64,000 nt of DNA from Campylobacter estrildidarum (GCF_005406205.1 NZ_NXLZ01000007.1:21789-85788); one strand, 5' to 3'; shown: positions 1 to 8,849, numbered from the stretch's first letter. The notes: generated by a model from the sequence alone, not told the origin. A program made the numbers and translations.

Positions 1-332
1 AATGCATTTTTGCTTTAAGTGTTAAATTAGAAAATAGCGGGGTAGATCGTAATAAACGTTTAAATTTTAAAGCTCTTAAATCATTTAAAAATAATGCTAA
101 AGATAGTTTTTATAAATTTGTATTGGATGCAAATACGCTAAAAAACTCTTTGGAAGAAATTTTAGAAATTTTAAAAGAAGCTCCCAATGAAGTTTTTTGT
201 ATGCCTATGGGGGAAAATCAGATTAATTTAGACAAAAATGCAAAAAAAATTGCTGAATTTTGCATTAAGAATGGATATAATTATTCTGATAGAATTCATA
301 TTCGTTTATGGAATGATAAAGAGAGTGTATGA
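1..332 (+). CDS. queE: 7-carboxy-7-deazaguanine synthase QueE, 3' end (5' partial)
   Basis: Reading frame open from the first complete codon at position 3 to TGA at 330-332, about 109 residues. It is the C-terminal part of a radical-SAM protein; the CxxxCxxC cluster motif would lie upstream of the window. QueE converts 6-carboxytetrahydropterin to 7-carboxy-7-deazaguanine on the way to queuosine. The visible part ends in the [12 protein letters not shown] tail, and a segment with FCMPMGENQ precedes it, which fits the end of the family. The stop overlaps the queD start (ATGA), so the two genes are translationally coupled. The family call rests on this partial C-terminus plus the queD neighbour. 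Confidence 0.75.
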   Translation, partial: CIFALSVKLENSGVDRNKRLNFKALKSFKNNAKDSFYKFVLDANTLKNSLEEILEILKEAPNEVFCMPMGENQINLDKNAKKIAEFCIKNGYNYSDRIHIRLWNDKESV

Positions 333-910
333 TTATTAGAAAATTATTTGAATTTGAAAACGCCCATATTGTTAGATTTTGCTCTTCAAAACGTTGTAAA
401 AGTAGCATACATGGTCATTCTTATAAGGTTGAAGTTTTGCTTGAGAGCAAGTATTTGGATAATGCAGGAATGGTTTATGATTTTGGGCTTTTAAAAACTT
501 ATATACGCCAGATTATTGATAGTTTTGATCATGCTATTACACTTTTTAATCAAGATGATCAATCTTATTTACAAGAAATGAAAAAATATTCCCAAAGATG
601 GATCGCTTTGCCTGTTAATGTGAGTGCGGAAAATTTTTGTCGAGTGTTGTTTATACTCATTGATGCTTTACTTAAGCAAACAAAGATGGTTAATGGAGAA
701 CATGGTGTAAATTTGCAAAGTATTATAGTTCATGAAACAAGAACAGGTTACGCTCAAGCTTTTAAAGACGATGCTTATTCAGATATTTTGCCAAAAATTT
801 CTCTTGATGATATTGAATTTTCACCAGCTATTAAAGCAGAATGGAATGATATAGATTTTTATGATAAATTAAAAAATTCGCATATTTTTACAAATCCTAA
901 GGAGATTTAA
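329..910 (+). CDS. queD: 6-carboxy-5,6,7,8-tetrahydropterin synthase (QueD)
   Basis: 193 residues, PTPS/QueD family, the enzyme that turns 7,8-dihydroneopterin triphosphate into 6-carboxytetrahydropterin for queuosine. Probable zinc ligands are His13 (FENAH) and His28 and His30 (HGH); Cys23, five residues before the first His of HGH, is the likely catalytic cysteine. The protein is longer than E. coli QueD (about 120 residues); the extra length lies in an insertion near residues 75-125 and a C-terminal tail of about 35 residues, as seen in epsilonproteobacterial members. It overlaps queE by four bases and its stop touches the next gene. Equivalent to Cj0159c by my recollection. Confidence 0.9.
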   Translation: MIIRKLFEFENAHIVRFCSSKRCKSSIHGHSYKVEVLLESKYLDNAGMVYDFGLLKTYIRQIIDSFDHAITLFNQDDQSYLQEMKKYSQRWIALPVNVSAENFCRVLFILIDALLKQTKMVNGEHGVNLQSIIVHETRTGYAQAFKDDAYSDILPKISLDDIEFSPAIKAEWNDIDFYDKLKNSHIFTNPKEI

Positions 911-1335
911 TGGGTAAAATTTTAATTTTTTTTACAAGTTTTTTTATCGCTTTATCAATAAGTGCTTGTGGTGGTGATGACGAGTTAAAATCCAAAAAAC
1001 AAAATTCTGTAGAAGAAAAGGTTCAGTTAGAACAAAGTGATGAAACAACGCAATTAAGTGATTCAAATTTACCCTTACCTGTGGATGACGAAGCAGAAGG
1101 TCTTAATGGACAATATAATACAAATCTTAGTATAGTCAATTCTTTATACAAACAAAAATGTGCTAATTGCCATGGAGAAAAAGGAGAACTAAAGCCTAAA
1201 AAAAGTGTTACAATTAAAAATTTAAGTCGTGAAGTTTTGGTTTTAAAACTTCAAAAACTAAAAGACGAGTCTCACAATTTTTTAAGCACAGAGCAAATAG
1301 AAAATTTAGCAAAATACATCACTAAGGTAAAATAA
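910..1335 (+). CDS. haem-binding lipoprotein with one CxxCH motif
   Basis: 141 residues. A lipoprotein signal peptide ends in the lipobox ISAC with Cys20, so the mature protein should be lipid-anchored facing the periplasm. An acidic, Gln/Ser-rich linker (about residues 21-75) leads to a small cytochrome c domain with CANCH at Cys84, Cys87 and His88. No methionine follows the haem motif, so the usual Met axial ligand of class I cytochromes is missing; the only later His is near residue 108. The start overlaps the queD stop (TAATG). It probably carries electrons in the periplasm, but its partner is unknown. Matches Cj0158c in order. Confidence 0.75.
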   Translation: MGKILIFFTSFFIALSISACGGDDELKSKKQNSVEEKVQLEQSDETTQLSDSNLPLPVDDEAEGLNGQYNTNLSIVNSLYKQKCANCHGEKGELKPKKSVTIKNLSREVLVLKLQKLKDESHNFLSTEQIENLAKYITKVK

Positions 1336-1336
1336 T

Positions 1337-1744
1337 ATGGAACAAAGTTATCATTTTTTTCTAGCATTACATCTTTATAGTCTTTATGCGAGTGGTTTTT
1401 TGATGTTTTTTTATCTTATTTTAACTCAAGGTAGTTTTAAAACTGAATTCATTTTTATCCGTAGAATTCGATTATTTTTACCAATATACTATACTTTTTT
1501 AGCTTTTATGCTTTTTACAGGTTTATTGCTTTTGGCGATGAAAAAATTTCAAATGAGCTTAAATTTTTGGTTGATGATTGCAGCGTGGATTTTAATTTTA
1601 TTTTTAGCAATTTTTCATTTTGTGCAGTTTAAAAAAGCCCGTAAAATAAGACGTTATATAGCTTTTAGATGGATTAGTTTATTAATTTTAATGTGCGAGA
1701 TTTTACTTTTATTTTTACCTTCTTTATTAAGCAATTATCTATAA
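1337..1744 (+). CDS. small integral membrane protein, function unknown
   Basis: 135 residues with about four hydrophobic helices (roughly residues 9-30, 45-67, 74-93 and 108-131) separated by short basic loops such as the KKARKIRR stretch before helix 4. No enzymatic motif is visible. It follows the haem lipoprotein by one base and precedes rsmE by one base, so all three are co-transcribed. The pairing with a periplasmic haem lipoprotein suggests a membrane partner for it, but that is inference from position only. Corresponds to Cj0157c by order. Confidence 0.65.
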   Translation: MEQSYHFFLALHLYSLYASGFLMFFYLILTQGSFKTEFIFIRRIRLFLPIYYTFLAFMLFTGLLLLAMKKFQMSLNFWLMIAAWILILFLAIFHFVQFKKARKIRRYIAFRWISLLILMCEILLLFLPSLLSNYL

Positions 1745-1745
1745 A

Positions 1746-2402
1746 ATGCAATTTTTATACCATCAAAAAGCGGGTGAAGATTTTTTAAAATTAAAAGGAG
1801 AAGAATTTTCTCATTTAAAAGCAAGAAGAGTAAAAGAAAATGAAATATTAATTTTAAGAAATTTAGAAGATGAATTCGCATACACCTATCAAATTTCTAA
1901 TTTAGAGCGTCATTCTTGCGAGTTGCATTTTTTAAGTAAAGAAAATAAAACAACGTGCAAAAATACCACTTTAAATTTAGCCTTAGCTGTGATAGATGTG
2001 AAAATTTTAGAAAAAACACTTCCTTTTTTAAATGAACTTGGAGTCAAAACTTTACACCTTGTTTTTACCGAATTTTCTCAAAGAAATTTTAAAATTGATT
2101 TAAAAAGATTGGAAAAAATTATCATTGCATCTTGCGAGCAGTGCGGAAGAGAAAGCAAGATGAAGATGCAAATTTATAATAATATAAGAAATTTTTATGA
2201 AAAATTTCCAGAAGCTGTTTTAGTTGATTTTGAAGGAGAGTCTAAAGAGTTTGATCCTAGTAAAATTTATTTTATAGGTCCTGAAGGTGGGTTTAGTCAA
2301 AGCGAAAAGAAAATGTTTAAAGAAAAAATTGGACTTAAGGTTTCAAATATTCTTAAAAGTCAAAGTGCTATTATAGCTATTGCATCAAAAATACTTCTTT
2401 AA
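1746..2402 (+). CDS. rsmE: 16S rRNA (uracil1498-N3)-methyltransferase RsmE
   Basis: 218 residues, slightly short for RsmE (about 240). The N-terminal part is the PUA-like RNA-binding region, the C-terminal half is the SPOUT methyltransferase. The SAM-binding knot is visible as IGPEGGFS near residues 176-183 and as ILKSQSAIIA near the C-terminus, where most RsmE proteins have LRxETA. A conserved SCEQCGR segment lies around residue 136. It methylates U1498 of 16S rRNA in the 30S subunit. It is the last gene before the rpmE promoter region. Confidence 0.88.
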   Translation: MQFLYHQKAGEDFLKLKGEEFSHLKARRVKENEILILRNLEDEFAYTYQISNLERHSCELHFLSKENKTTCKNTTLNLALAVIDVKILEKTLPFLNELGVKTLHLVFTEFSQRNFKIDLKRLEKIIIASCEQCGRESKMKMQIYNNIRNFYEKFPEAVLVDFEGESKEFDPSKIYFIGPEGGFSQSEKKMFKEKIGLKVSNILKSQSAIIAIASKILL

Positions 2403-2418
2403 AATTTACTTAAATTAA

Positions 2419-2447
2419 TATAATTTTTATATTATATTTACTATAAT
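2419..2447 (+). promoter_or_regulatory. sigma70 promoter(s) of rpmE
   Basis: Two exact TATAAT hexamers, 2419-2424 and 2442-2447, sit in the 79-base gap between rsmE and rpmE, in a run of alternating A and T tracts typical of Campylobacter sigma70 promoters. The downstream one leaves a 5' leader of about 30 bases before the ATG at 2482, with an AAGGA ribosome-binding site at about 2471-2475. Confidence 0.6.
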
Positions 2448-2481
2448 CACGATTTATTGTTTTATTTTTTAAGGAAAAGTT

Positions 2482-2682
2482 ATGAAAAAAGAAATTCATC
2501 CAGAATATGTAGAATGTAAAGTTAGTTGTGCTTGTGGCAATACTTTTGTTACTAAATCTAATAAAAATGAATTAAGAGTAGATATTTGTTCAAACTGCCA
2601 TCCTTTTTTTACAGGAAGTGAAAAAATAGTTGATGCTGCAGGTCGTGTGGAGAAATTTAAGAAAAAATACGCAATGCAGTAA
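2482..2682 (+). CDS. rpmE: 50S ribosomal protein L31
   Basis: 66 residues, the usual size for the zinc-binding (type A) form of L31. It starts MKKEIHPEY, a family hallmark, and carries the zinc-ribbon cysteines: Cys16 and Cys18 (SCACGN) and a CSNCHPFF motif near residues 36-43. The presence of the cysteines marks the C+ paralogue, which binds zinc; C- copies replace it under zinc starvation. The gene has its own promoter and is followed two bases later by rsmI. Confidence 0.97.
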   Translation: MKKEIHPEYVECKVSCACGNTFVTKSNKNELRVDICSNCHPFFTGSEKIVDAAGRVEKFKKKYAMQ

Positions 2683-2684
2683 TT

Positions 2685-3509
2685 ATGCTCTATTTTATTC
2701 CTACTCCAATAGGAAATTTAAACGATATTTCTTTTCGTGCTTTAGAGCTTTTAAAGACTTGTAAGGTTTTTTTATGTGAAGATACAAGGGTAAGCAAGTC
2801 TTTACTTTTATCACTTTCTAATAAATTTCAGATTGATTTTAAAACTAAAAAAATGATTGCTTTTCATACTCACAATGAAAAGGAAATTTTAAAGAATTTA
2901 GATCAAGATTTTTTCTCTCAAGATATAGCTTTTTTAAGCGATGCGGGTATGCCAGGTATTAGCGATCCAGGATACGCTTTAGTCGATTTTGCTTTAAAAA
3001 ATAATATAGAATTTGAAGTGTTGCCAGGAGCCAATGCGGCTTTAGTTGCTCTTGTAAGTTCAGCATTGTGTGAAAAAGAATTTATTTTTATAGGTTTTTT
3101 AGCCAATAAAGGTAGAGAGCGTCAAAAAGATATTCAAAGAGCTTTAAATCACATCTACCCAAGTATAATTTATGAGTCTCCTAAAAGGATTTTATCTTTG
3201 GTTGAACAAATAGCTTCAATAGATGAAAATCGTGAAATTTTTGCTATCAAAGAAATTTCTAAAAAATTTGAAACAAAGTTTAAAGGAAGTGCTAAAAAAG
3301 TTTTTGATCAATTAAAAGAAGCAAATTTAAATGGCGAGTGGGTTCTTGTAATTTCAAAAAATAATCAAAATTTAAATTCTAATTCTTTATTGGAAGGTGA
3401 TATTTTAGAGCTTGATATACCCTTAAAAACCAAAAGCAAACTTCTAGCAAAAATCAATGGAAAAACTCCAAAAGAAATTTATACAAAACTGCTTTTAAGT
3501 CAAAATTAG
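2685..3509 (+). CDS. rsmI: 16S rRNA (cytidine1402-2'-O)-methyltransferase RsmI
   Basis: 274 residues, tetrapyrrole methylase fold. The family blocks are clear: FIPTPIGNLNDIS at the N-terminus, CEDTR near residue 31-35, SDAGMPGISDPGY near residues 85-97 and LPGANAALVALVSS near residues 112-125. It 2'-O-methylates C1402 of 16S rRNA in the decoding centre. It lies directly behind rpmE, so the ribosomal protein and two methyltransferases (this and the next gene) form one translation-related unit. Confidence 0.95.
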   Translation: MLYFIPTPIGNLNDISFRALELLKTCKVFLCEDTRVSKSLLLSLSNKFQIDFKTKKMIAFHTHNEKEILKNLDQDFFSQDIAFLSDAGMPGISDPGYALVDFALKNNIEFEVLPGANAALVALVSSALCEKEFIFIGFLANKGRERQKDIQRALNHIYPSIIYESPKRILSLVEQIASIDENREIFAIKEISKKFETKFKGSAKKVFDQLKEANLNGEWVLVISKNNQNLNSNSLLEGDILELDIPLKTKSKLLAKINGKTPKEIYTKLLLSQN

Positions 3510-3522
3510 ATAAAATGAAATA

Positions 3523-4206
3523 ATGATAGTTTATGGAAAGCAAATATTTTTTTATATTTTAGAACATCATAAAGAATGGATAAGAGAGCTTTATTTGGCA
3601 AAAGAATGCGACAAGCAAAGCTTTAAAAAAATTATAAATTCTGGTTTTAAAATTAAAAAACTTGATTTTAAAACAGCTCAAGCTTACGCAAGAGGCGGAA
3701 ATCATCAAGGTTTTTTGCTTGATATAAAAGAATATGAATTTAAGGATTTAAATTCATTAAAAAAAAGTGATTTTGTTGTAATACTCTGTGGCATTAGCGA
3801 TATAGGAAATATAGGAGCCATTGCAAGAACCGCTTATGCTTTAGGTACAGATGGAATTATTTTTATTGGAGAAAGATTGGCTATGGAAGGAGTAATACGC
3901 ACCAGTAGCGGTGCGGCATTAGATCTTGACATTGTTATAAATAATGATATTTTATCTGTAATTAATGAATTAAAACAAGTTGGTTTTAAAATTTTTGCTA
4001 GTGCAAATGGAGGTAAAGGAGTTCATAAACTTAAAATAGAAAAAGAAAAAAAAGCTTTAATTTTAGGAAGTGAAGGATTGGGGTTGAGTGCTAAAATAAT
4101 AAAAAAATGCGATGAGTGTGTGGGCATAGAGATGAAACATAATTTTGATAGTCTTAATGTTAGCGCAGCTTTTGCAATACTTTGTGACAGGATGATAAAT
4201 GCTTAA
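3523..4206 (+). CDS. rlmB: SpoU/TrmH-family rRNA 2'-O-methyltransferase (RlmB-like)
   Basis: 227 residues, slightly short for RlmB (about 243). An N-terminal substrate-binding domain (about residues 1-75) precedes the SPOUT catalytic domain with the three SpoU motifs: SDIGNIGAIARTAYALG near residues 92-108, LGSEGLGLS near residues 181-189, and MKHNFDSLNVSAAFAILC near the end. RlmB methylates G2251 of 23S rRNA; the exact target of this protein cannot be read from the sequence. The next gene starts eight bases before its stop. Confidence 0.88.
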   Translation: MIVYGKQIFFYILEHHKEWIRELYLAKECDKQSFKKIINSGFKIKKLDFKTAQAYARGGNHQGFLLDIKEYEFKDLNSLKKSDFVVILCGISDIGNIGAIARTAYALGTDGIIFIGERLAMEGVIRTSSGAALDLDIVINNDILSVINELKQVGFKIFASANGGKGVHKLKIEKEKKALILGSEGLGLSAKIIKKCDECVGIEMKHNFDSLNVSAAFAILCDRMINA

Positions 4207-5215
4207 TTGGAAAAAAATTGAAGATTTAAATTTAAAAGATGTTGCGGCTAAAACGCAGATCGAAATTGCTTTTTTAGAAGCTTTAGTAAGAAAAGATTTT
4301 GTTGCTTTGAATCGTTTTAATGTAAAAGGTTTTTTAAAAATTTTGAGTCGCGAGTATGATCTTGATTTTACTGATTTTAATGAAGAATATGAGGCTTATT
4401 TAAATGAAAATAATTTAAATATCCAAAATAATCTCAAGATTACTCCTAAGCTTGACTTATGCCATAGAGAACCGGTTAATTTTTTACCTTTTATTATCGT
4501 TTTTTTAATCGTGGTTATTTTAGGTGTTGGGATCTATTATTTTAATACCATTAAAGATTTTTTTACTACTCGGCAAGATAATTCAAGTATAGCTGTTGTA
4601 GATATAATAGGGCAGGCACAATCCAACTTAAAATCTTTAGAAAACAGCAATGTTGTTGTGATAGATAATCAGGCAAAAATAGAACAAAATTCAAGCTCTC
4701 AAACTCAATCTGATCAAAATATAAACAAACAAGAGCAAAGCACAGATGAACAAAACAAACAAGAACAAAATACAGACGAGCAAAATACTATTGCAAAAAA
4801 TAATAACAATAATGCAAATACTGAAAATACTGAAAATAATGACATTACAAATAACATTACAGAAGATAATAAAACGTCTCAAAGCATTGATTTTGGTACA
4901 GAAGAGAATAATACTACAGCAAAAACTCCTAATAAAAATGTATCTTTTAAAATTTCGGCTAAAACTTGGATAGGTTTGATCGATTTGCAAAAATATACTA
5001 AAACAAGCTTTGTCAAAAGCGAGGATTTTAATCTTTCTTTAGATACCGATCGATTGGTTTTAACTGGACCTGCTGCTCTTAGTATAATTGATGAAAATAA
5101 TGAGGAACAAAAATTTCCAATAGGAAGCCCTAAGCGTTTTTTGATTAAAGACAGCAAGATTAAAAGCATTTCTATAAATGAATTTATAAAACTAAATAGA
5201 GGTAAAGGATGGTAA
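4199..5215 (+). CDS. RodZ-like transmembrane protein with Q/N-rich periplasmic linker
   Basis: 338 residues. Residues 1-70 look like a RodZ-type helix-turn-helix cytoplasmic domain, followed by one transmembrane helix near residues 98-118 (LPFIIVFLIVVILGVGIYYF). A long Gln/Asn/Thr/Glu-rich linker (about 150-250) contains a perfect two-copy repeat, and a C-terminal periplasmic domain begins around residue 250 (KTWIGLIDL), resembling the DUF4115 domain of RodZ. RodZ proteins link MreB to the cell-shape machinery; that role is inferred here. The product corresponds to Cj0152c, usually annotated only as a membrane protein. It overlaps both neighbours. Confidence 0.65.
   Translation: MLNWKKIEDLNLKDVAAKTQIEIAFLEALVRKDFVALNRFNVKGFLKILSREYDLDFTDFNEEYEAYLNENNLNIQNNLKITPKLDLCHREPVNFLPFIIVFLIVVILGVGIYYFNTIKDFFTTRQDNSSIAVVDIIGQAQSNLKSLENSNVVVIDNQAKIEQNSSSQTQSDQNINKQEQSTDEQNKQEQNTDEQNTIAKNNNNNANTENTENNDITNNITEDNKTSQSIDFGTEENNTTAKTPNKNVSFKISAKTWIGLIDLQKYTKTSFVKSEDFNLSLDTDRLVLTGPAALSIIDENNEEQKFPIGSPKRFLIKDSKIKSISINEFIKLNRGKGW
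4724..4783 (+). repeat. two-copy 30-base tandem repeat inside the RodZ-like gene
   Basis: Two adjacent 30-base units, 4724-4753 and 4754-4783, each encode NKQEQxTDEQ (x = S then N), residues 176-195. Being a multiple of three, copy-number change would keep the frame and only change the length of the periplasmic linker. Confidence 0.7.
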
Positions 5216-6015
5216 GAATACTTTTCATTTTTATTTTTTTCTTTGAAAGTGTTTTTGCAATTTCTAGCTTAGAATTGGCTCAAAATTTAGTAAGCAATCC
5301 TGCTAAAAATTCTCAACTTAAACTTTTATTTTCAAATTCTTCCTATTTAGATAAAAACGGCAATTTAAATATTGCCCAAATTTCAAGAGTTTTAAAAACA
5401 AATTCTTTAATCACACTTAATTTATCAACCCCTCAGACATTAAAATTAAATTTTAGATCTAAATCAGATGCTGTAATTTTTTTTAAGATTTTATCCGATG
5501 CACTTATGGATGCAGGATATGTTTATTTTATTCCTACAGAGTTAATTTTACATAACGAAAATATTGATTATACAGTCGAAGTTGAATCTCAATATGTTTT
5601 AGATCCTGGTACTTTATATAATTTATTAAAAGAGAATTCAGTTTATATAAAAAATGTTAAACGAGTTGGAGTTTATGATTATCAATACGATTTAGATTTT
5701 GACAACGCGAAGCTTAATACAAATGTTAATATTTCTCTAAATTCTTTAGCGGTTTTAGAAAGACCGTTAAAAGATTATATTTTTAAAACCAAAGATGCTT
5801 CTAAATTAGTTATAGATGCAAGCGATGCTGATTTTTGGTTTCCTAAGGTATTATTTTTAGATAAAAATCTTAATTTGATTAAAAGTGTAAAGAGTAATGA
5901 GAAAAATAATCATTTTTCAGAATTTATTCCAAGTGGAACATGTTATGTTGTAGTAAGTGATATGTATAGTTTAGATAATATCCGTAGAGGCTTAAGGGTG
6001 TTTTTGAAAAAATAA
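5209..6015 (+). CDS. periplasmic protein, function unknown
   Basis: 268 residues. The N-terminus (MVRILFIFIFFFESVFA) is a Sec signal peptide with likely cleavage after the VFA at about residue 17. The rest is soluble, rich in Asn, Leu and Lys, with no cysteine-based or catalytic motif that I recognise. The start overlaps the RodZ-like gene by seven bases, so the two are translated together and the product may act in the same envelope process. By order it matches Cj0151c. Confidence 0.65.
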   Translation: MVRILFIFIFFFESVFAISSLELAQNLVSNPAKNSQLKLLFSNSSYLDKNGNLNIAQISRVLKTNSLITLNLSTPQTLKLNFRSKSDAVIFFKILSDALMDAGYVYFIPTELILHNENIDYTVEVESQYVLDPGTLYNLLKENSVYIKNVKRVGVYDYQYDLDFDNAKLNTNVNISLNSLAVLERPLKDYIFKTKDASKLVIDASDADFWFPKVLFLDKNLNLIKSVKSNEKNNHFSEFIPSGTCYVVVSDMYSLDNIRRGLRVFLKK

Positions 6016-6025
6016 AGGAAGAAAA

Positions 6026-7228
6026 ATGTTTGATGAAATTCGTTTTAACACCATAGAAAGACTACCTAATTATGTTTTTGCAGAAGTGAATACGCTTAAA
6101 ATGAATGCAAGACGCTTAGGAAAAGATATTATAGATTTTTCTATGGGAAACCCAGATGGAAAAACTCCGCAACATATTATTGATAAACTATGCGAAAGTG
6201 CCAATAAAGATAAAACTTCAGGATATTCTGCTTCAATTGGAATTTTTAAATTAAGACTAGCAATTTGTGATTGGTATAAAAGAAAATATAATGTCGATCT
6301 TGATCCTGAAAGCGAAGTTGTTGCAACTATGGGCTCAAAAGAAGGATTTGTTAATCTTGCTAGAGCGGTGATTAATCCAGGAGATGTAGCTATAGTGCCA
6401 ACTCCTGCTTATCCTATACATACTCAAGCTTTTATTATAGCTGGGGGCAATGTGGTTAAAATGCCTTTGATTTACAATGAAAAATTTGAATTGAATGAAG
6501 ATAAATTCTTTGAAATTTTAAATATAACCTTACAAGAAAGTATTCCAAGACCTAAGTATTTGGTTGTCAATTTTCCACACAATCCTACAACAGTAACTTG
6601 TGAGAAAAGTTTTTATGAAAGATTGGTTAAAATAGCAAAGCAAGAAAGATTTTATATCATTTCAGATATTGCTTATGCTGATTTGACTTATAATTCTTAC
6701 AAAACTCCTTCGATTTTAGAAATTGATGGCGCTAAAGATGTGGCTGTAGAAACTTATACTCTTTCAAAATCTTACAATATGGCTGGTTGGAGAGTAGGAT
6801 TTGTTGTAGGAAATAAGCGTTTAATCAGTGCTTTGAAAAAAATTAAATCTTGGTTTGATTATGGGATGTATACTCCTATACAAGTAGCAGCAACCATTGC
6901 ATTAAATTCTGATCAAAGTTGTGTGGAAAATATAAGATTAAATTATGAAAAAAGAATGCAAGTTTTAATCGAATCTTTTTCCAATATAGGTTGGAATTTA
7001 TTAAAACCTAATGCAAGCATGTTTGTTTGGGCTAAGCTTCCACCTCAAAAAGCTCATTTAAAAAGCTTAGAATTTTCAAAACAACTTCTGCAAGAAGCTA
7101 ATGTGGCCGTTAGTCCTGGAATTGGTTTTGGAGAAGCCGGAGATGATTATGTACGAATTGCCTTAATAGAAAATGAAAATCGCATACGCCAAGCTGCGCG
7201 CAATATTAAAAATTATTTAAAAGAATAA
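6026..7228 (+). CDS. PLP-dependent class I/II aminotransferase
   Basis: 400 residues, fold-type I. The PLP lysine is Lys248 in TLSKSYNMAGWRVGF; Asn186 (NFPHNPT), Asp214 and Tyr217 (SDIAYADL) are the expected cofactor contacts, and an arginine near residue 378 (YVRIAL) would bind the substrate carboxylate. A good AAGGAAG ribosome-binding site precedes the ATG. The sequence resembles AlaC/AspC-type and LL-diaminopimelate-type aminotransferases, and the substrate cannot be decided. It lies just before hom, so a role in aspartate-family amino acids is plausible. Equivalent to Cj0150c. Confidence 0.88.
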   Translation: MFDEIRFNTIERLPNYVFAEVNTLKMNARRLGKDIIDFSMGNPDGKTPQHIIDKLCESANKDKTSGYSASIGIFKLRLAICDWYKRKYNVDLDPESEVVATMGSKEGFVNLARAVINPGDVAIVPTPAYPIHTQAFIIAGGNVVKMPLIYNEKFELNEDKFFEILNITLQESIPRPKYLVVNFPHNPTTVTCEKSFYERLVKIAKQERFYIISDIAYADLTYNSYKTPSILEIDGAKDVAVETYTLSKSYNMAGWRVGFVVGNKRLISALKKIKSWFDYGMYTPIQVAATIALNSDQSCVENIRLNYEKRMQVLIESFSNIGWNLLKPNASMFVWAKLPPQKAHLKSLEFSKQLLQEANVAVSPGIGFGEAGDDYVRIALIENENRIRQAARNIKNYLKE

Positions 7229-7232
7229 TCTT

Positions 7233-8483
7233 ATGAGAATTGCTATTTTAGGATATGGTGTTGTAGGAAGTGCCGTTGCTAAAGCTCTAATAGAAAATGA
7301 TAAGATCATTCGTGCAAGATGTGGAGAAAATATAATTCCAGTTATAGCACTTGCAAGAAAAAATAAAAAAAATGCTTTAATTCCTATCACTACAAATATA
7401 GATGAAATTTTACAAAGAGATGATATTGATGTTTTTGTGGAACTTATGGGAGGAATTGAAATACCTTTTCAAATAGTAAGTCAAATTCTCAAGAAAAAAA
7501 AGCCTGTAGTAAGTGCAAATAAAGCTATGCTTGCTTATTATCGATATGAGCTTGAAAATTTAGCAAAAAATTTAGCTTTTGGATATGAGGCAAGTGTTGG
7601 TGGCGGAATTCCTATTATAAAAATTTTAAAAGAAGGATTAAGTGCAAATAATATTTTAAGTATCAAAGGAATACTTAATGGCACAAGCAATTATATATTA
7701 AGTGCTATGAATACTAAAGGTATTCAATTTTATGATGCTTTAAAAACAGCACAAGAGCTTGGATATGCCGAAGCTGATCCAAGTTTTGATATAGAAGGAC
7801 AAGATGCAGCACACAAGCTTTTGATTTTAGCAAGCATTGCTTATGGATTGCGTGCCAAACCTGAAGATATTTTAATAGAAGGAATTAGTGATATCACTTC
7901 AGAAGATATGTATTTTGCAAAAGAATTTGATTTTACAATTAAACTTTTAGGAATTGCTAAAACTAAGAATTCAAAAGTAGAATTAAGAGTACACCCTACT
8001 ATGATCAATAAAGATAAAATGATAGCGAAAGTAGATGGAGTAATGAACGCAGTGAGTATAACAGGAGATTTACTCGGAGAAAATCTTTATTATGGTGCTG
8101 GTGCTGGTGGTATGACAACTGCTAGTGCAGTAATTTCTGATCTTATTGATATAGCAAGAAATGAATTTAAAGGTCCAATGTTAGGTTTTAGAAATGATTT
8201 TCAATTTGAACTTTTAAATAAAGATGAAATTTTTACAAAATATTATTTAAGGCTTAAGGTAGAAGATAAAGTTGGAGTTTTATCTAAGATTGCTCAGTTG
8301 ATGAGTGAAAATGGAATTTCAATTGATAGTTTTTTACAAAAGCCAAAACAAGATGAAATTCATAGCACTTTATTTTTTACAACTCATAGCACTTTTGAAA
8401 AAGATATTAAAAATTTACTTTTAATTTTAGAAAAACAAGATTTTATCAAGGGCAAACCTTTTATGATGCGTATCGAAGAATAA
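7233..8483 (+). CDS. hom: homoserine dehydrogenase
   Basis: 416 residues, monofunctional homoserine dehydrogenase with a C-terminal ACT domain. The Rossmann NAD(P) motif GYGVVGSAVAKAL is at residues 7-19, the catalytic domain shows ILNGTSNYILS near residues 146-156 and AQELGYAEADPSFDIEGQDAAHK near 176-198, and the ACT regulatory region covers about residues 335-416. It reduces aspartate semialdehyde to homoserine for threonine and methionine. The ACT domain suggests threonine feedback inhibition. The stop overlaps the next start (TAATG). Confidence 0.96.
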   Translation: MRIAILGYGVVGSAVAKALIENDKIIRARCGENIIPVIALARKNKKNALIPITTNIDEILQRDDIDVFVELMGGIEIPFQIVSQILKKKKPVVSANKAMLAYYRYELENLAKNLAFGYEASVGGGIPIIKILKEGLSANNILSIKGILNGTSNYILSAMNTKGIQFYDALKTAQELGYAEADPSFDIEGQDAAHKLLILASIAYGLRAKPEDILIEGISDITSEDMYFAKEFDFTIKLLGIAKTKNSKVELRVHPTMINKDKMIAKVDGVMNAVSITGDLLGENLYYGAGAGGMTTASAVISDLIDIARNEFKGPMLGFRNDFQFELLNKDEIFTKYYLRLKVEDKVGVLSKIAQLMSENGISIDSFLQKPKQDEIHSTLFFTTHSTFEKDIKNLLLILEKQDFIKGKPFMMRIEE

Positions 8484-8821
8484 TGGGATTAGTTTCATAC
8501 TTAAGTGGAGTCATAGGCGAAGATAAGGCTTGTGCCTTTTTAAAAAAAAGAAAATTTGAAATTTTAGAACGTAATTTTCATTCTAAATTTGGCGAAATTG
8601 ACATTATCGCTCAAAAAGATGAAATATTGCATTTTATAGAGGTTAAATTTACTCAAGGAAATTATGAACTTACCGAACGTTTAAATTATAAAAAGTATAA
8701 AAAGATTTTAAAGACTATAGAGTTTTACAAGATTAAACAAGGAATTTTTTATGATTTTCAAGTTGATCTTATTTGTATTAAAGATGATATAGTAGAATTT
8801 TATGAAAATATTAGTTTTTAA
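8483..8821 (+). CDS. YraN/UPF0102 family nuclease-like protein
   Basis: 112 residues. The conserved family blocks are seen: GEDKACAFLKKRKFEILERNF, then KFGEIDIIAQKDE and IHFIEVKF (FIEVK), which together make the PD-(D/E)xK-like core of UPF0102 proteins. The family is often linked to Holliday-junction-resolvase-like folds; the biological role is not established. The start overlaps hom by one base. Order matches Cj0148c. Confidence 0.85.
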   Translation: MGLVSYLSGVIGEDKACAFLKKRKFEILERNFHSKFGEIDIIAQKDEILHFIEVKFTQGNYELTERLNYKKYKKILKTIEFYKIKQGIFYDFQVDLICIKDDIVEFYENISF

Positions 8822-8843
8822 GCTAATATTTAAAAAAATAAAA

Positions 8844-8849
8844 TACAAT
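8844..8849 (+). promoter_or_regulatory. -10 box of trxA promoter
   Basis: TACAAT at 8844-8849 in an AT-rich 53-base gap, followed by the ribosome-binding site AAAGGAA (about 8863-8869) and the trxA ATG at 8875. Confidence 0.5.

Noticed and set aside
4724..4783. CRISPR-like repeats
   Set aside because: Only two adjacent copies with no spacers; the repeat is coding. No other regularly spaced repeats were noticed in the window.
4691..4990. Long open frames on both strands over the Q/N-rich linker of the RodZ-like gene
   Set aside because: They come from low-complexity AAC/CAA repeats in the true frame; no ribosome-binding site or promoter supports them.
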